64,000 bases of DNA from Blepharisma japonicum (Eukaryota; Ciliophora; Heterotrichea; Heterotrichida; Blepharismidae). The notes beneath the pieces are model-generated. The model searched no databases, was not told where the DNA came from, and saw only the letters and a program-made list of their open reading frames with translations. Positions 23,842-35,389 of the stretch are shown here, one piece after another. The stretch's first letter is position 1; each line of letters begins with the position of its first letter. A program made the position numbers and the translations under genes. The stretch is taken from assembly GCA_949751835.1 (NCBI GenBank), contig CATKHK010000040.1, positions 340,978-404,977 on the forward strand, read 5' to 3'.

Positions 23842-25116
23842 TTAATAAGCTTTCTTTGGACTTCGGCTTAAAAAATACTTTTCAGTAAATTTTGCAGCAC
23901 AGTTCTCGTTTTCAGGTAATCGTCCATACTCATACATATTGATAATATATTCAACAAACTTGGTCAAGCCTTTAACCCTAGCCACAACTGGGATGTGATC
24001 CTCAATTGTAATGTGCAGATCTGCAGTATCATCTTCAAAGTTCCACGAAGCAATTGAAGATGGAATTGCCATCATGCAGTCTCTAATTTGGTTAGGATGA
24101 TTATAGTTTGTAAAAGGCTCCAAAAAAATCCTATTATCTAGGTCAAAAGGCTCGCTCTGATATATCATTTTAAAAGATAACTGCTCTTTTACTGCTTCAA
24201 TAATGATTAAAACTGGTCTGTAAAAGTGGCAATTTTTGAGAAAAATGTGAGTATATGAAAGAGAAACGTAATAATTAGTGTTTGTAAATCTTATAAAAGG
24301 GCTTCCTCCACGCAAGGCATCAGGCTTTGAATCAAATTTTCCTGAAATTTTCTTACAGGGCTCATCTTCTTCTGTACAATCAATAATTTGTAAATTTTTG
24401 AAATTATAAACGAAGTATAAGTGTTCATTGTCAATAATCAAGGGAGCTCAGTTTTTCTCAACAATGCCTTGCCTCTCAGCATGCTCGTCTAAATAAAGCA
24501 TTCGAGAAGTTGCTGTAGAAAATCGATAAAGGTGTATCATCCTATTGCGGTCTCTTACAAGCCAATTAAATATAACAAATATTTCACTATTAAGTGCCAC
24601 AAATAGTCGGGGGTCTTCTGGTCCAGTTCATAAATCCTTTTCTTTTACTGAAATTGGTATAATTCCAGGGACTTTCGTTTTTCCCACATAATCTTCTTTG
24701 GTAACCTCATTTCATTCTGAATCATAAAAGGTGACATATAAGAAACTAAGTCATCGAAATAAGAAGACTCTTGATGTAGCAAGATAGAGTTTCTTATCAG
24801 GGATTCAGACAGCTGAAGGGAATAAAATTGTACTGTCTTGCTTATCACTGCTTGTAATTTTTTTATACCTTTCTAGTAAACTTTCATTTAGGTGAGGCTC
24901 CAGTAAGCCAAAAATGTGATCTCAGTCGAAAAGCTTCTTAATGTAAACATTGAGGGTTTTATAATTATTGGTATAAGCGGGCAATTGATTCAATAATTTG
25001 ACATTGTCATTTATATCAAGACCAGGGCATCCTTCGATTGTTGTAACAGTTTCATCCTCTATTGAGAACCCAAGACAAAGTGCTCACTTAGTTATTAAAA
25101 GAAAAGCCAAGATCAT
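23842..25116 (-). CDS. secreted GH130/GT-like propeller protein, paralogue C
   Basis: A 424-residue protein with signal peptide MILAFLLITKWALCLGF. The full motif set is present: GPEDPRLF, EKNWAPLIID, ALRGGSPFIRF. It is the sister of paralogue A, with long identical blocks (NEHLYFVYNFK, YVSLSYTHIFLKNCHFYRPV). The gene occupies the same relative place before D as A does before B, so A-B and C-D look like two copies of one block of about 3 kb. The 310-nt gap 23532-23841 upstream holds no gene. Confidence 0.85.
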
Positions 25117-25556
25117 AAATTAGCTTTATTTTAATATGCTATACCAATTATAAAAATGACATCCTCTTGTCTTTGATAAAAATTTGAGTTTCAAATTTTA
25201 TAGTATTTTAGATTTTAAGGATAAATGAATATAATGATTTGGAAAGTCTTCCCTAAATTGTTTATGATAAAAATAAGTGTTTCTTAGGGCTTTTTAATGA
25301 AATTTATATATATATATATTAATTACCCTTCATTATCAATTAAACATTTTATTCTAGCCAATTGAGAACCAAAAACTTAAAAAGTAAGCGCTGATAATTG
25401 ATTAAATTAACCTTTTTTATTTTATCCCTGCATAAGAATAATAAAATTCTACTACCTCAATAAAATATTCTCAATTTCATCTAAATTAAAAAATAAATGA
25501 AATTAAATGCCATTATGATTATATTAAAATTTATTCTAAATTTAAAAAAAGATAAA

Positions 25557-26834
25557 CTAAATAGTTTTGTCCACAAATGTTCCCTTAAGCAAACTTTTGT
25601 AATACTCTCCAGCCGTTTTCTCTGCACAATTTTTCTCATCAGGTAGTCTTCCATATTCATATACATTGATCACATATTGCACAAAATCAGTGAGCCCAGA
25701 AATTCTAGCTGCCACTGCCATATCGTCATCAATGCTAAGAGTTATATCAGCGACTCCACTTTCGAAATCCCATTTCGCTATGCTTGTGATCATCAAGACT
25801 CTTCTTAGATCATTATTCGATAGTTTTGTTTTAAGCGATTTGGGATCTGAAAGTGCTGTAGACGTGAAATGAAGTGGCTCACTCGTATAAATTAGCTTGA
25901 ATTCTTTTCCGTCATCTAAAATCTCAATAACAGACAGCGCTGGCCTATAATGAGGCTTTATAAACACAATATTTGTTCAAGCGAAAGAGACAAAATAATT
26001 CGTATTTAAAAATCTCACATACGGGCTAGAGCCACGAGTACGGCTCAACGGTTGATCTAAGCCAGATATCCTTTTGCATGGCTGACTTTCCTCAGTGCAG
26101 TCAATTATTTGAGTGCCCTCGTATTTGTATAAAAAATACAAATGTTTGTCGTCAAATATTAGTGGACTCCAGTTCTTTTCAACTCGATCTGATTTCCCTC
26201 TATGCTCTTCAAGCTCAAGCTTCCTGTGTGTGGCAGTTGAAAACCGATATAAGTTTATTTGTCTGTTGAAATTTGGCGATCCTTCAAATAGGGTGGAAAT
26301 AAAAAAAATTTCGCTTGAGAAAGCGCGAAATATACGTGGATCTTCAGGACCCCACCACATATCCTGCTTCATTTCACCTAGGGTGATGACACTGGGTACT
26401 TTGGTTTTTCCTATATAATCAGTTTCTCGAATTTCATTTCAGTCCTCATCAAAGAAGGTTACATATATAAAGCTAAACCAATTGAAGATAGTAAGCCTAG
26501 CAGCTGCCAGATGAAGCTGCTTTTCTGGGAGCCAAAGAGCTGAGGGAAAGAATAAATGGTTTAATTTTTTGTCTTTAGGGCTCATTCTATTGAACCTAGC
26601 TTTTTCTCCTTCACAAATGTGTGGTCCCAGCAATTTCAAAATATACTCTTTATCAAATAACAATTTAATATAATCGCCATCTGAAGCTACTTCTGGCTTC
26701 TTCACAAGCGAAATGTGGCTATTGATACCCAGTATTGGGCAGTCTAGAAGAGTCTGTAAAACTTCGTCATCCATCGAGAAGCCGAAAATACAAAACTCCA
26801 GCATCATAAAGCAAAAAATAAAAGCAGCAGCCAT
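25557..26834 (-). CDS. secreted GH130/GT-like propeller protein, paralogue D
   Basis: A 425-residue protein with signal peptide (MAAAFIFCFMMLEFCIFGF). GPEDPRIF and EKNWSPLIFD are kept; the third motif reads RGSSPYVRF. It is the sister of paralogue B. The 440-nt gap 25117-25556 on its downstream side contains a short TA microsatellite and no gene. Its 5' end faces the 5' end of paralogue E (72 nt apart), so the two share one short promoter interval. Confidence 0.85.
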
Positions 26835-26906
26835 TAATTATATACAAAGAGTCTATTGTTGAATAAATATATCAAAGATTTATAATTATTTAAAATAATA
26901 ATAAAA

Positions 26907-28910
26907 ATGAAGAAATTTTTAGCATGACTCCAGTTATCCTTAGCCAGCTTATGATATTTCGCAGTAGCTGAAGAAGAAATGAGGATCGTCTTTGAGTGCC
27001 CTTACTTTGACATTAATAAACAAATATCTATTCTTGAGCAAGAAACCGACTATGACCGCCAAACTAAAATTTTCGATGCCTACATAAAAAGATTTATTGA
27101 TGGAGATGATCTTTTTGATACTATCCTCAGTGTTATTCCTAAAAATGAAGTGGAAAGGCTTTATAAATATAGAGAAAAAGCTATCAAAGTATTCCAAACT
27201 TCAGCAGTTTGGATCCCTGAAAGGCAATTATTTCTAGCATCAGTGAGGGTCTGGGTTTTTGATTTTATATGCTATATCTACACAACTTTTTTCGATGAAA
27301 ACTGAAAAGAAGTAAAAGAAGAAGCTTGGATAGGCGCTACTAAAGTCCCTTCTTTACTTAATATTCCAAATGACTGGAGTATTGCAAACTCTGGGCCTGA
27401 AGATGGAAGAGTTTTCAGAGCACTTTCAGACCAATTTTTTATTATCTTTAACATGAAGAGGAGAGACCCACCAGCAAGGCCTATATACTTGTATAGCTTT
27501 ACAACTGGGAAATTTAGCCAGCTGAGAATCCCAGAGCATAATAGCAAAACTGTACTAATAGAAAAAAATTGGTCTCCTTTAATAATTGATGATAGTCACT
27601 TGTACTTTATTTATAATTTTGAAAATTTCCAAGTGGTTGAATGCACAGAAGAGGGTAGTTGCACCAGGATTGCAGGAAGATATAAAAGAGAGCCTGGAGT
27701 CTTAAGAGGTGGGACAGCTTTTAAGAAATATAAAGACACTGATTATTATTTATCCCTAAGCTTTACTCATTTAGAATATACTAAAAGTGGCTGATGCAAA
27801 CTTTACAGGCCAGCACTGTCAGTTGTTAAGGCAAATGGCTATGATGAGGATTTCAGACTAGTTTATACAAGTGAGCCAATTGATTTTGGAAACAGAATCA
27901 TTATGCAGCCAATGACCAAGTACAAATCTCCAAGCGAGAAAGTATTTTGTGGGAGCGGTGGGTGGCTGATTCCAAATTCTATAGCTAAAATAGATGAAAA
28001 TAGAGACATAGCTGATATAACATTTAGCCTTGATGATGAGCTTCAGCTTGTGGCCAAAGTTAGAGGACTATTGAAGCTTGTAGGGGAGATCATTGCCATT
28101 TATGAAAAAGGAAATCTCCCAGCAGAAACCAAATGTGCAGAGAGATTTGCATATGATTATTATAACCAAAGAGATTTAGTCAGTCCTTTAAAAGGGCTTG
28201 AAGAAAAGGATTTTGAAAAAAACGTGAAAAGCGCTCCTGAGGTAAAAGCATCATCATGCGAGCACAAGCATTATTTTGACCAGGAATCCAACAAATGTGA
28301 AAGTAAGTTCTATTTAGAATGTTTTGATCGCTGTGCTGAGTGTGAAATATATGACTATTGCAGCGAATGTATAGACTCAAATGCATCTCCCAAAGGAGGC
28401 TACTGTTTATGCAATGATGGCTTCTACATGGACATCAAATCAAATTCTTGCAAATGTAATTTCTATTTAGCATGTTCTCAAAGCTGTTCGATCTGTTCCT
28501 CATATGTTGACTGCTTAAAGTGCAAATCTCCTAACTCCGTTGTTGATAACGGCTTTTGTAAGTGCCTCGAAGGCTTTATAGAAGTTTTCAACTCGCAAAC
28601 TCAAACATATTCTTGTGAAGATATTACCAAAATAGATGCTGAAAAAAGGCATGGATGCTACCGTACTCACACAGAAATTGACAGAGATGAATATACGGTA
28701 TTTTGTTCAAATCTTGGCTATAACATAAGCCCTGATAAAAATTCTTTATCAATGGTTTTATCAGGCATAAGTCCTGAAAACGAAATATCAGATAGAGAAA
28801 TAAAATATTGCGAATTTGATATGAACAAAGAAAAAGTCCAGAAGCTCGAAACAAGTATTATTCGAGATGGGTATATTATAGAACTAGAAATTAAAGCAAC
28901 AAAACTCTAA
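26907..28910 (+). CDS. secreted propeller protein with Cys-rich tail, paralogue E
   Basis: A 667-residue protein in one frame. Signal peptide MKKFLAWLQLSLASLWYFAVA (two Trp are TGA). The propeller half has SGPEDGRVF, with Gly in place of the Pro of EDPR, EKNWSPLIID and LRGGTAFKK. After the helix GNLPAETKCAERF comes a cysteine-rich region (about residues 450-575) of CxxC modules such as CAECEIYDYCSEC and CSICSSYVDCLKC, each followed by a CLC or CKC step, as in furin-like/EGF-like surface proteins. A final 95-residue domain follows. At 28621-28635 lies an intron-like 15-mer (see findings) that is read as coding here. It probably binds or modifies glycans outside the cell or in the secretory path. 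Confidence 0.85.
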
Positions 28911-28944
28911 ATAAAAGCTTATTAATAATCCCAGTGCTTTTAAC

Positions 28945-30267
28945 TTATCCGAATTTAATAGTGTTGAAAAGATGCCTAGGCCACAATTGTTTGTGATAAT
29001 TGAAGGCCAGGAGTATTGCGCAGTCTGCTTTTTCTTCAAGTCTCCCATACTCATACATATTGATCACGTATTGAATAAGGTCAGTTATACCTTTTACCTT
29101 AATGGCAAGAGAAATTGAGTCATTAACGGTGAGTGTTAAGTCTACAATGTCTTCTTTGTAATTTCATTTTGATATAGAGTGGACCATCAGAATCCTTGAC
29201 AATGTGCAATCAAGGGTTTCCTTCATAGTTTTATATTGCGACACTGGAGACAAAAACACCCTATTTCCAAAATCTATAGGCTCACTTGTATAAATTAGCT
29301 TGAAGTCTGGCTTTACTCCTTCAATAAACTCTATTAGTGATAATGCTGGCCTGTAAGGTTTGCAATTGATTTCAGGTGCGTCAGCATTTACATTAGTGTA
29401 AATAAAGGAGACGAAATAGTTTGTGTCAGAAAATCTTACGTATGGAGACCCACCTCTTATAGAGTTTGGATGAGAATCATAATTACCTCTCACCTTTTTA
29501 CAGGTTTGATTTTCTTCAGTGCAATCAATAATTTGCAGATTTTTGTAATTATAAATGAAGTACATATGCAGATCATCTACAATTAAAGGGGTCCAATTTT
29601 TCTCCAAGATCTTTTCACTGCATAAGTGCTCCTCTAAGACGAGCTGTCTTGAAGTCCCAGAAGAATAGCTATAAATATTCATTGTCCGTTTAAAATCTTT
29701 TGTCAGCTTATTAAAGATAAAATACAGCTCTCCTTTAGGACCTTGGAAGATTCTCGGGTCTTCAGGCCCTGACCAATGCTGCTTTCACATTGTTTCGATT
29801 TCCATAATTCCTGGAACCTTGGTATTGCCGATATATTCTTCGTCACGAATTTCATTTCATTCTGAATCAAAAAAAGTGGAGTAGAGGAAGCTATAAGTGT
29901 CTCAAAGACTTACACGCACAACGGCAAGAAATACATTCCTTTCTTCAAGCCATATAGCAGAAGGGTAAAATATTCGGATGTCATCTGGGTTGTTCTTGAA
30001 TTTTTCAATTTCTTCAGAGATTATATATGGGGTAAGGAGGCTATAAATGTACTTAGAGTCAAAAGGCAATTTCATGAATATATCTGTTTTTTGTCTGCTT
30101 TTATAGTAAATGCTAGCTCTCAAAATCTCTATATGTTTGTTTGCATCTAAAGCGGGACAGTCTCTAAAAGTTGAGATGATTTCGTCATAAACTGAATAGC
30201 CTCTTGAGAAATCGCTTAAGAAAAGAGCAGAAAGTGAAATAAATGCCAGCCAGTAATTGGATCACAT
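28945..30267 (-). CDS. secreted GH130/GT-like propeller protein, paralogue F
   Basis: A 440-residue protein with signal peptide MWSNYWLAFISLSALFL. Full classical motif set: SGPEDPRIF, EKNWTPLIVD, IRGGSPYVRF. It lacks the Cys-rich tail and ends in a slightly longer, basic C-terminus (KQLWPRHLFN). It sits convergent to E (stop codons 34 nt apart) and head-to-head with G (87 nt between start codons). By motif it belongs with A-D although it is embedded among the tailed genes. Confidence 0.85.
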
Positions 30268-30354
30268 TAAATCTAAAGTTTTAATGATTAAAAAAATTCG
30301 TCATTAAGACTTTCTAAATCAAATCTAATGATATGGAATAACATTACAGAATAT

Positions 30355-32358
30355 ATGATAAAAAAGCTGTTATGACTTGGATTATTGCTCTGTCTTTATA
30401 AGGCAAATTCTAGCATTGACGAAAGTTTCGAGCTTATAGATGGATGCCCATTCTTCGACATAAACAGCCAAATCAGCATTCTCAAAAAAATAACTCGATA
30501 TAATGACAAAGAAATCCTTAATATTTATTCCAAAGATATTTTAGACAAAGAATATCTGACAAATTGAGTAAAAAATGCAATACCAAGCACTTATTCATCC
30601 AGGATAAAAACTAATGACGATATCAGATATCTGCATCCTTCAGCTGTTTGAATCCCTGAAAAGAGTTTATTTTTAGTAGCAGTAAGAGTGTGGATTTTAA
30701 ACAGGATCTGTCATTTGTATGTCACTTTTTTTGACTCTGATTGAAATGAAATTCATACAGAAGACATGATTGGATCCACAAAGGTGCCTTCAATACTAAA
30801 TATTCCGAGTGATTGAAATATTGAGAATTCAGGCCCAGAGGACGGACGACTTTTCAGAGCGCTAAAAAATGAATTCTTTATTATCTTTAATATGAAAAAA
30901 CTAGACTCATCGGCTAGACCTATGTATATGTATAGTTTTACAACAGGCAGCATACGAGAACTCTCTATACCAGAACACAGAGAAAAGGCGTTTGTTATAG
31001 AAAAAAATTGGTCTCCAATTATTATTGATGATTCCCATATATATTTTGTCTATAATTTTGAGAATTTTCAGGTCATAGACTGTACTGATGAAGGGCCATG
31101 CAGAAGGGTGCAAGGAGATTTCAAACGAAAGCCTGGATTTCTAAGAGGGGGATCTCCATATATGAGATTAAAAGACACAAATTATTATTTATCTCTTGGC
31201 ATCTCGCATGCAGAGTATCCAAAACAGGTATTTTGCCATATTTATCGGCCAACATTGACAATAGTTCAAGCTTTTAGCGATAACCCCTCTTTCGAACTTA
31301 TATACACAAGTGAGCCATTCGACTTCAAGAAGAGGATATTCATTTATCCACCTGGGCACTTTCGTTCATTAAATGATATGCATTTGTGTGACGGCCCGAT
31401 GTCGTGGACTGTTGGAAACTCAATTGCAAAATTAGATATGGAAAATGACATAGCGGATATGATTTTCACTCTAGGAGATGCAAGGGCTGTTTCTATAAAA
31501 GCAAAAGGTTTTAGTGCAGTCATAAAGCAAATTATTGAGGTTTATGAAAGTGGAAATCTTCCCACAGAAGATAAATGCTCAGAAAAGCTGACCAAATTTT
31601 ATTTTAACTTATATGATCTATCACTACCAAAAATTGGGAATGAAGAAGTGGAATATCAAAAGAAAATGGGGAACTCGTATGAATCCAAAAGTTGCCAGAA
31701 TGGATATTTTTTGACTAATGAAGGAGAATGCAAAGGTAACTTTTATCTAGAATGCCACAGATGGTGCTCAGAATGCCTTAGCTATGACTACTGCACTTTA
31801 TGCAGTGATAAAAATGCAAAACCATTTGAAGGATATTGCCTATGCAAAGATGGGTATTACTTGAATGAAAATAGCATGGAATGTCAATGTAAGCTTTATA
31901 CAGCGTGCTCTGAGGATTGTGCTAAATGCTCAGACTTTAAAAATTGTCTGAAGTGTAAGAATGAAAATACTGTTGTGGATAATGGGGGTTGTAAATGCCT
32001 TGAAGGGTTTCTAGAAGTGTATAATGAAGAAAGAAAAAGCTACTTATGTGAAGGTAAGAAATATTTAGACTATGAAGCAGCTAAAAAATATAGATGCTAT
32101 AAATCGAATAAGGAATTTTCAGAAGTTGATAAAAGTGACTATGAAAATTTCCACAGTGTAAATTTAGGATATCGGCTGAATAATGAATTATTATCTGTAG
32201 CTCTATCAAGCAAGGATACTGGAAATGAGAGTTTTTTGTTTGAAGATACTCAATATTTTGATTTTGATGTATCCAAGAATAGAAATCAAAACCAACAAGC
32301 AAGCTTTACTAAAGATGGATTTTTATTTGAAATCAACATAAAGATAGCTAAGCCATAA
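30355..32358 (+). CDS. secreted propeller protein with Cys-rich tail, paralogue G
   Basis: Encoded by 30355-32053 plus 32069-32358, giving 662 residues; without splicing the frame stays open and gives 667. Signal peptide MIKKLLWLGLLLCLYKA. Motifs: SGPEDGRLF (Pro to Gly), EKNWSPIIID, LRGGSPYMRL. The Cys-rich tail has the same module spacing as E and H (CSECLSYDYCTLC, CAKCSDFKNCLKC). The 15-nt intron is supported because H has one, with an in-frame stop, at exactly the same position and phase. Confidence 0.85.
32054..32068 (+). other. 15-nt intron in paralogue G (stop-less)
   Basis: GTAAGAAATATTTAG, with GT-AG ends, T9 and A10, phase 1. It has no in-frame stop, so the gene is open with or without splicing. 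It is homologous in position to the intron of paralogue H. Confidence 0.75.
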
Positions 32359-32499
32359 ATTACTATTAGAAAAATTCATAGCATTACAATTTGATAAGGG
32401 ATGCTTGCAAGCTCAATTAGTATCCTTAACATATAAATTATTTTCTAAACAAAATCTCATTTTAATTTTTTAGCATATAATAAACTGAATTAGGCAATA

Positions 32500-34464
32500 A
32501 TGTCTATAGGCTCTCTCATTTTATTAAGTTTTTTTGGATGTTTTATTAAAGGCGAAGAGGAAATCATTATTCGTAATGGGTGTCCATACTTTGATGTAAA
32601 TAACCAAATAAATTTACTGAAAAAAGAGACCTATTTCAATGAAAACGAGAAGCTTGACGTTTACATAAAGGGGTTTATTGATAAAGAATCTCTTTTCAGC
32701 GCCGTTCATCAAGCAATCCCTGATGGCTGAAAATCCAGAGTACAAATAAAAGATATCCGGTATCTGCACCCATCAGCAATCTGAGTCAAAGAAAGAAACT
32801 TATTTTTAGTAGCAATGCGAGTATGAGTTTTATCAAGGATCTGCTATATCTACACTACTTTTTATGATAGCGACTGAAAAGAAGTTAGGGATGAAGTTAT
32901 GATTGGGTCAACAAAAGTCCCCTCCATTTTGGACATTCCTAACTCTTGAAATATTGAAAACAGTGGACCAGAAGACGGAAGGCTTTTTAGAGCTTTTTCT
33001 AATGAGTTTTTTATTGCGTTTAACATGAAGAAGCTTGATTTGTCGGCGCGGCCTATGTTTATATATAGCTACACAACTGGGAAATCACAGCAGCTATTCA
33101 TTCCAGAGCATCATGGCAATGTTGTGATCATGGAAAAGAATTGATCGCCACTCATTATAGATGACCAGCATATGTACTTTGTATATAACTTTGAAAACTT
33201 CCAAGTAATCGACTGCTCAACTGATGGAAATTGTATTAGGGTTAATGGAGAATATAAGTGAAAACCAGGATTTCTTAGAGGCGGGTCTCCATATACTAGG
33301 TATGGCAATTCAAATTATTACGCTGCTCTGAGCTGAACACACACTGAGCTTCCAAAAGAAGGGTGATGCTACTTATACAGACCCGCTCTTACAGTAGTTC
33401 ATGCTCTAAGTGAAGGGCCCAGTTTCGAATTAGTCTACACAAGCGAGCCAATTGACTTTCAAAAAAGACTGTTCCTTAAGCCTGCAGGTCCCAAAAGCTC
33501 ACTAAGCGAAGTAAATTTATGCTATACTTGGCTGATGTCCAACTCGATTGCAAAGTGAGACACTGAAAATGATATAGCTGACCTCACACTAACACACCAA
33601 GACGCTTTTCCTGTAGCATTAAAAGCCACTGGACTGACTAGAATAATGGAAAACATCATCCGCTTGTTTGAGGCAGGAAAGCTTCCAAAAGAAGATCATT
33701 GTGCAGACAAGCTGCTTTATTTTTATTATGATAGAAATGATTTAGCTTACCCTGGAAAAGGAATGGAAGAAAGCGATTTCGAGAAAAAACTTACTATGAC
33801 TCCAAAACCGAGCTGCCAAAATGGACAATATTTTGAAGACGAGTCCAAGACTTGTAAAAGTAATGACTATTTAGAATGCTCCAGCCTTTGTTCAGAGTGC
33901 GAGGCATATGATTACTGTACTAGATGTGCTGATCCCAATAAAAATCCCATCTCAGGCTATTGTGTATGCAAGGATGGGTTCTATTTAGAAAAAAGCAAAA
34001 ATTCTTGTGAGAGTAAAGATTATTTAGCATGTAATACTGATTGTGCAAGGTGCTCAGCGAGAGATAATTGCTTGGCTTGCAAAGACTCAAATGCTGTTTC
34101 AGACAATGGGTTTTGCAAATGCCTTGAAGGATACGTAGAAGTTTATAACAAAATCAACAAAAAATATTCTTGCGAGCGTATTAATTAAGCAGTTTATGAT
34201 CCAAATCGAGCCATTGAGTGTTACCGAAGTCGCTCTGAAATTGATAAGAGCGAGTACCAAAGTTTTGTAAACCTGCATTTTGGGTATCTTGAAAGTCCTG
34301 GGCAGCTGTCTGTCTTTCTCTCAACCCAAAAAGACTCAAATGTTGCCGAACACAAATTTTGCTCTTTTGATACCGCAAAAAATAAAGCACAGAGCATGAA
34401 AACCAGCTGAATAGAAGATGGGTTTGAAATCGAAGTTGAAATGAAAATCACCAAATTAGGATAA
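32500..34464 (+). CDS. secreted propeller protein with Cys-rich tail, paralogue H
   Basis: Encoded by 32500-34177 plus 34193-34464, giving 649 residues. Signal peptide MSIGSLILLSFFGCFIKG. Motifs: SGPEDGRLF (Pro to Gly), EKNWSPLIID, LRGGSPYTRY. The Cys-rich tail (CSECEAYDYCTRC, CARCSARDNCLAC) and final domain (CYRSRSEID onward) align with E and G. Many Trp are TGA, more than in its sisters. The in-frame TAA at 34186-34188 lies inside the intron. It ends 61 nt before the convergent methyltransferase-like gene. Confidence 0.85.
34178..34192 (+). other. 15-nt intron in paralogue H
   Basis: GTATTAATTAAGCAG, phase 1, A10, containing an in-frame TAA. Splicing joins SCE to LYDPNRAIECYRS and restores alignment with paralogue G (CE then DYEAAKKYRCYKS). 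Confidence 0.85.
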
Positions 34465-34525
34465 CTTAATTTTGAGAATATTTCATAAAATTAATTTTAT
34501 ATCAGCTTTATTATGTGGTGGTGCT

Positions 34526-35302
34526 TTATCATAGGACACTTTCTGTGTGAATGAAGACTATTTGGTATGAATCAATTAGTTTTTCCCACCCATTTTTTAG
34601 TAAGAACTCAGCTGCAAGCTTGCATTTTCCTCCTCCAGGCAAAGTACAGTCGTCCAGCAAAATAATTGAGTGCTCATGGAGCTTTCCATAAGCGGCCTTA
34701 ATTTCTTTTAAACTGTGCTCTTGGGAAACTTTGGGATTCTTAAAATCATAGTCAACACTATCCAAGTACAAAAAGTCAATTGGCTCTTTAAATTCTTTAA
34801 GGAAGGCAACTGAATCACTTTTTACTACTTTTGAATTATCAGCATAAGGCCTTACGGCTTGCCATGCTTTTTCACAGTTTTTCTCGCTGATATCAACCGA
34901 TATGAAATTTCTTCCAGTAAGATAAGAAAAATGAGCAAAAATAGGTGTCGAGCATCCGTCTCCAGCGCAGTTTCCTTCACCCTCACGAGCAGTCCCAGCT
35001 TCAATCAGAGTATAGGAATTTCTGTCTACCATAAGTTTCAGCACTTCTGTAAAAGTTGTGTACCTTTTATCATTTTTTGATATCCTTCCAGATAAAGCTG
35101 AAAAAATAGCTGATCTCGAAATTGCATTAGAGTATTCTCCAAATTTCTCGAATTCGGGGTTTGGAGGGTCTCTTAAAACATAATTCTCAATTATCATGGC
35201 ATAAGCAGATAAACAAAGTAGTATTTGAATAAAAAGGGCTGAGCTCAATACCATAATAATAAAATTGCCAATAAATCTTTCCATCAAGACATTTTTAAGC
35301 AT
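34526..35302 (-). CDS. membrane-anchored methyltransferase-like protein
   Basis: A 258-residue protein with one N-terminal membrane helix (about residues 12-35), so probably a type II protein of the ER, Golgi or plasma membrane. The rest looks like a class I SAM-dependent methyltransferase of the Methyltransf_24 type: a TLIEAGTAREGEG glycine loop, FISVDISEKNCEKAW (acidic end of the second strand), IDFLYLDSVDYDF, and IILLDDCTLPGGG. The last codons are CTA TGA TAA, so the protein ends in Leu-Trp. It sits at the edge of the propeller array, which makes a role in surface-glycan modification worth considering, but only the location supports that. Confidence 0.75.
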
Positions 35303-35389
35303 TTTAGTTATTTAGAAAAATGTTTCAAATTTACCAGTTTTCTCAATTGCTATTTTTTATACAAGTTCTGTTAAATAATCAATCTGAAA

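Larger units (their letters stand above)
20710..34464. repeat. array of eight paralogous secreted propeller genes
   Basis: Eight related genes fill 13.8 kb: four on the minus strand in a row (A-D), then plus, minus, plus, plus (E-H). They share a signal peptide, an N-terminal Cys, GPED[PG]R, EKNW[ST]P, a RG[GS][ST][PA] motif and a C-terminal helix ending near NCA-K. A and C are nearest to each other, as are B and D, which points to duplication of a two-gene block. Confidence 0.9.

Noticed and set aside
34186-34188. In-frame TAA in paralogue H taken as a premature stop (pseudogene).
   Set aside because: It lies within a 15-nt GT-AG intron that has a positional twin in paralogue G; splicing restores the alignment.
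26907-34464. Cys-rich tails read as variant surface proteins (immobilisation antigens) of ciliates.
   Set aside because: The propeller half has motifs of a glycan-active family, there is no GPI-type hydrophobic C-terminus, and the tail is short; the Cys modules alone do not justify that name.
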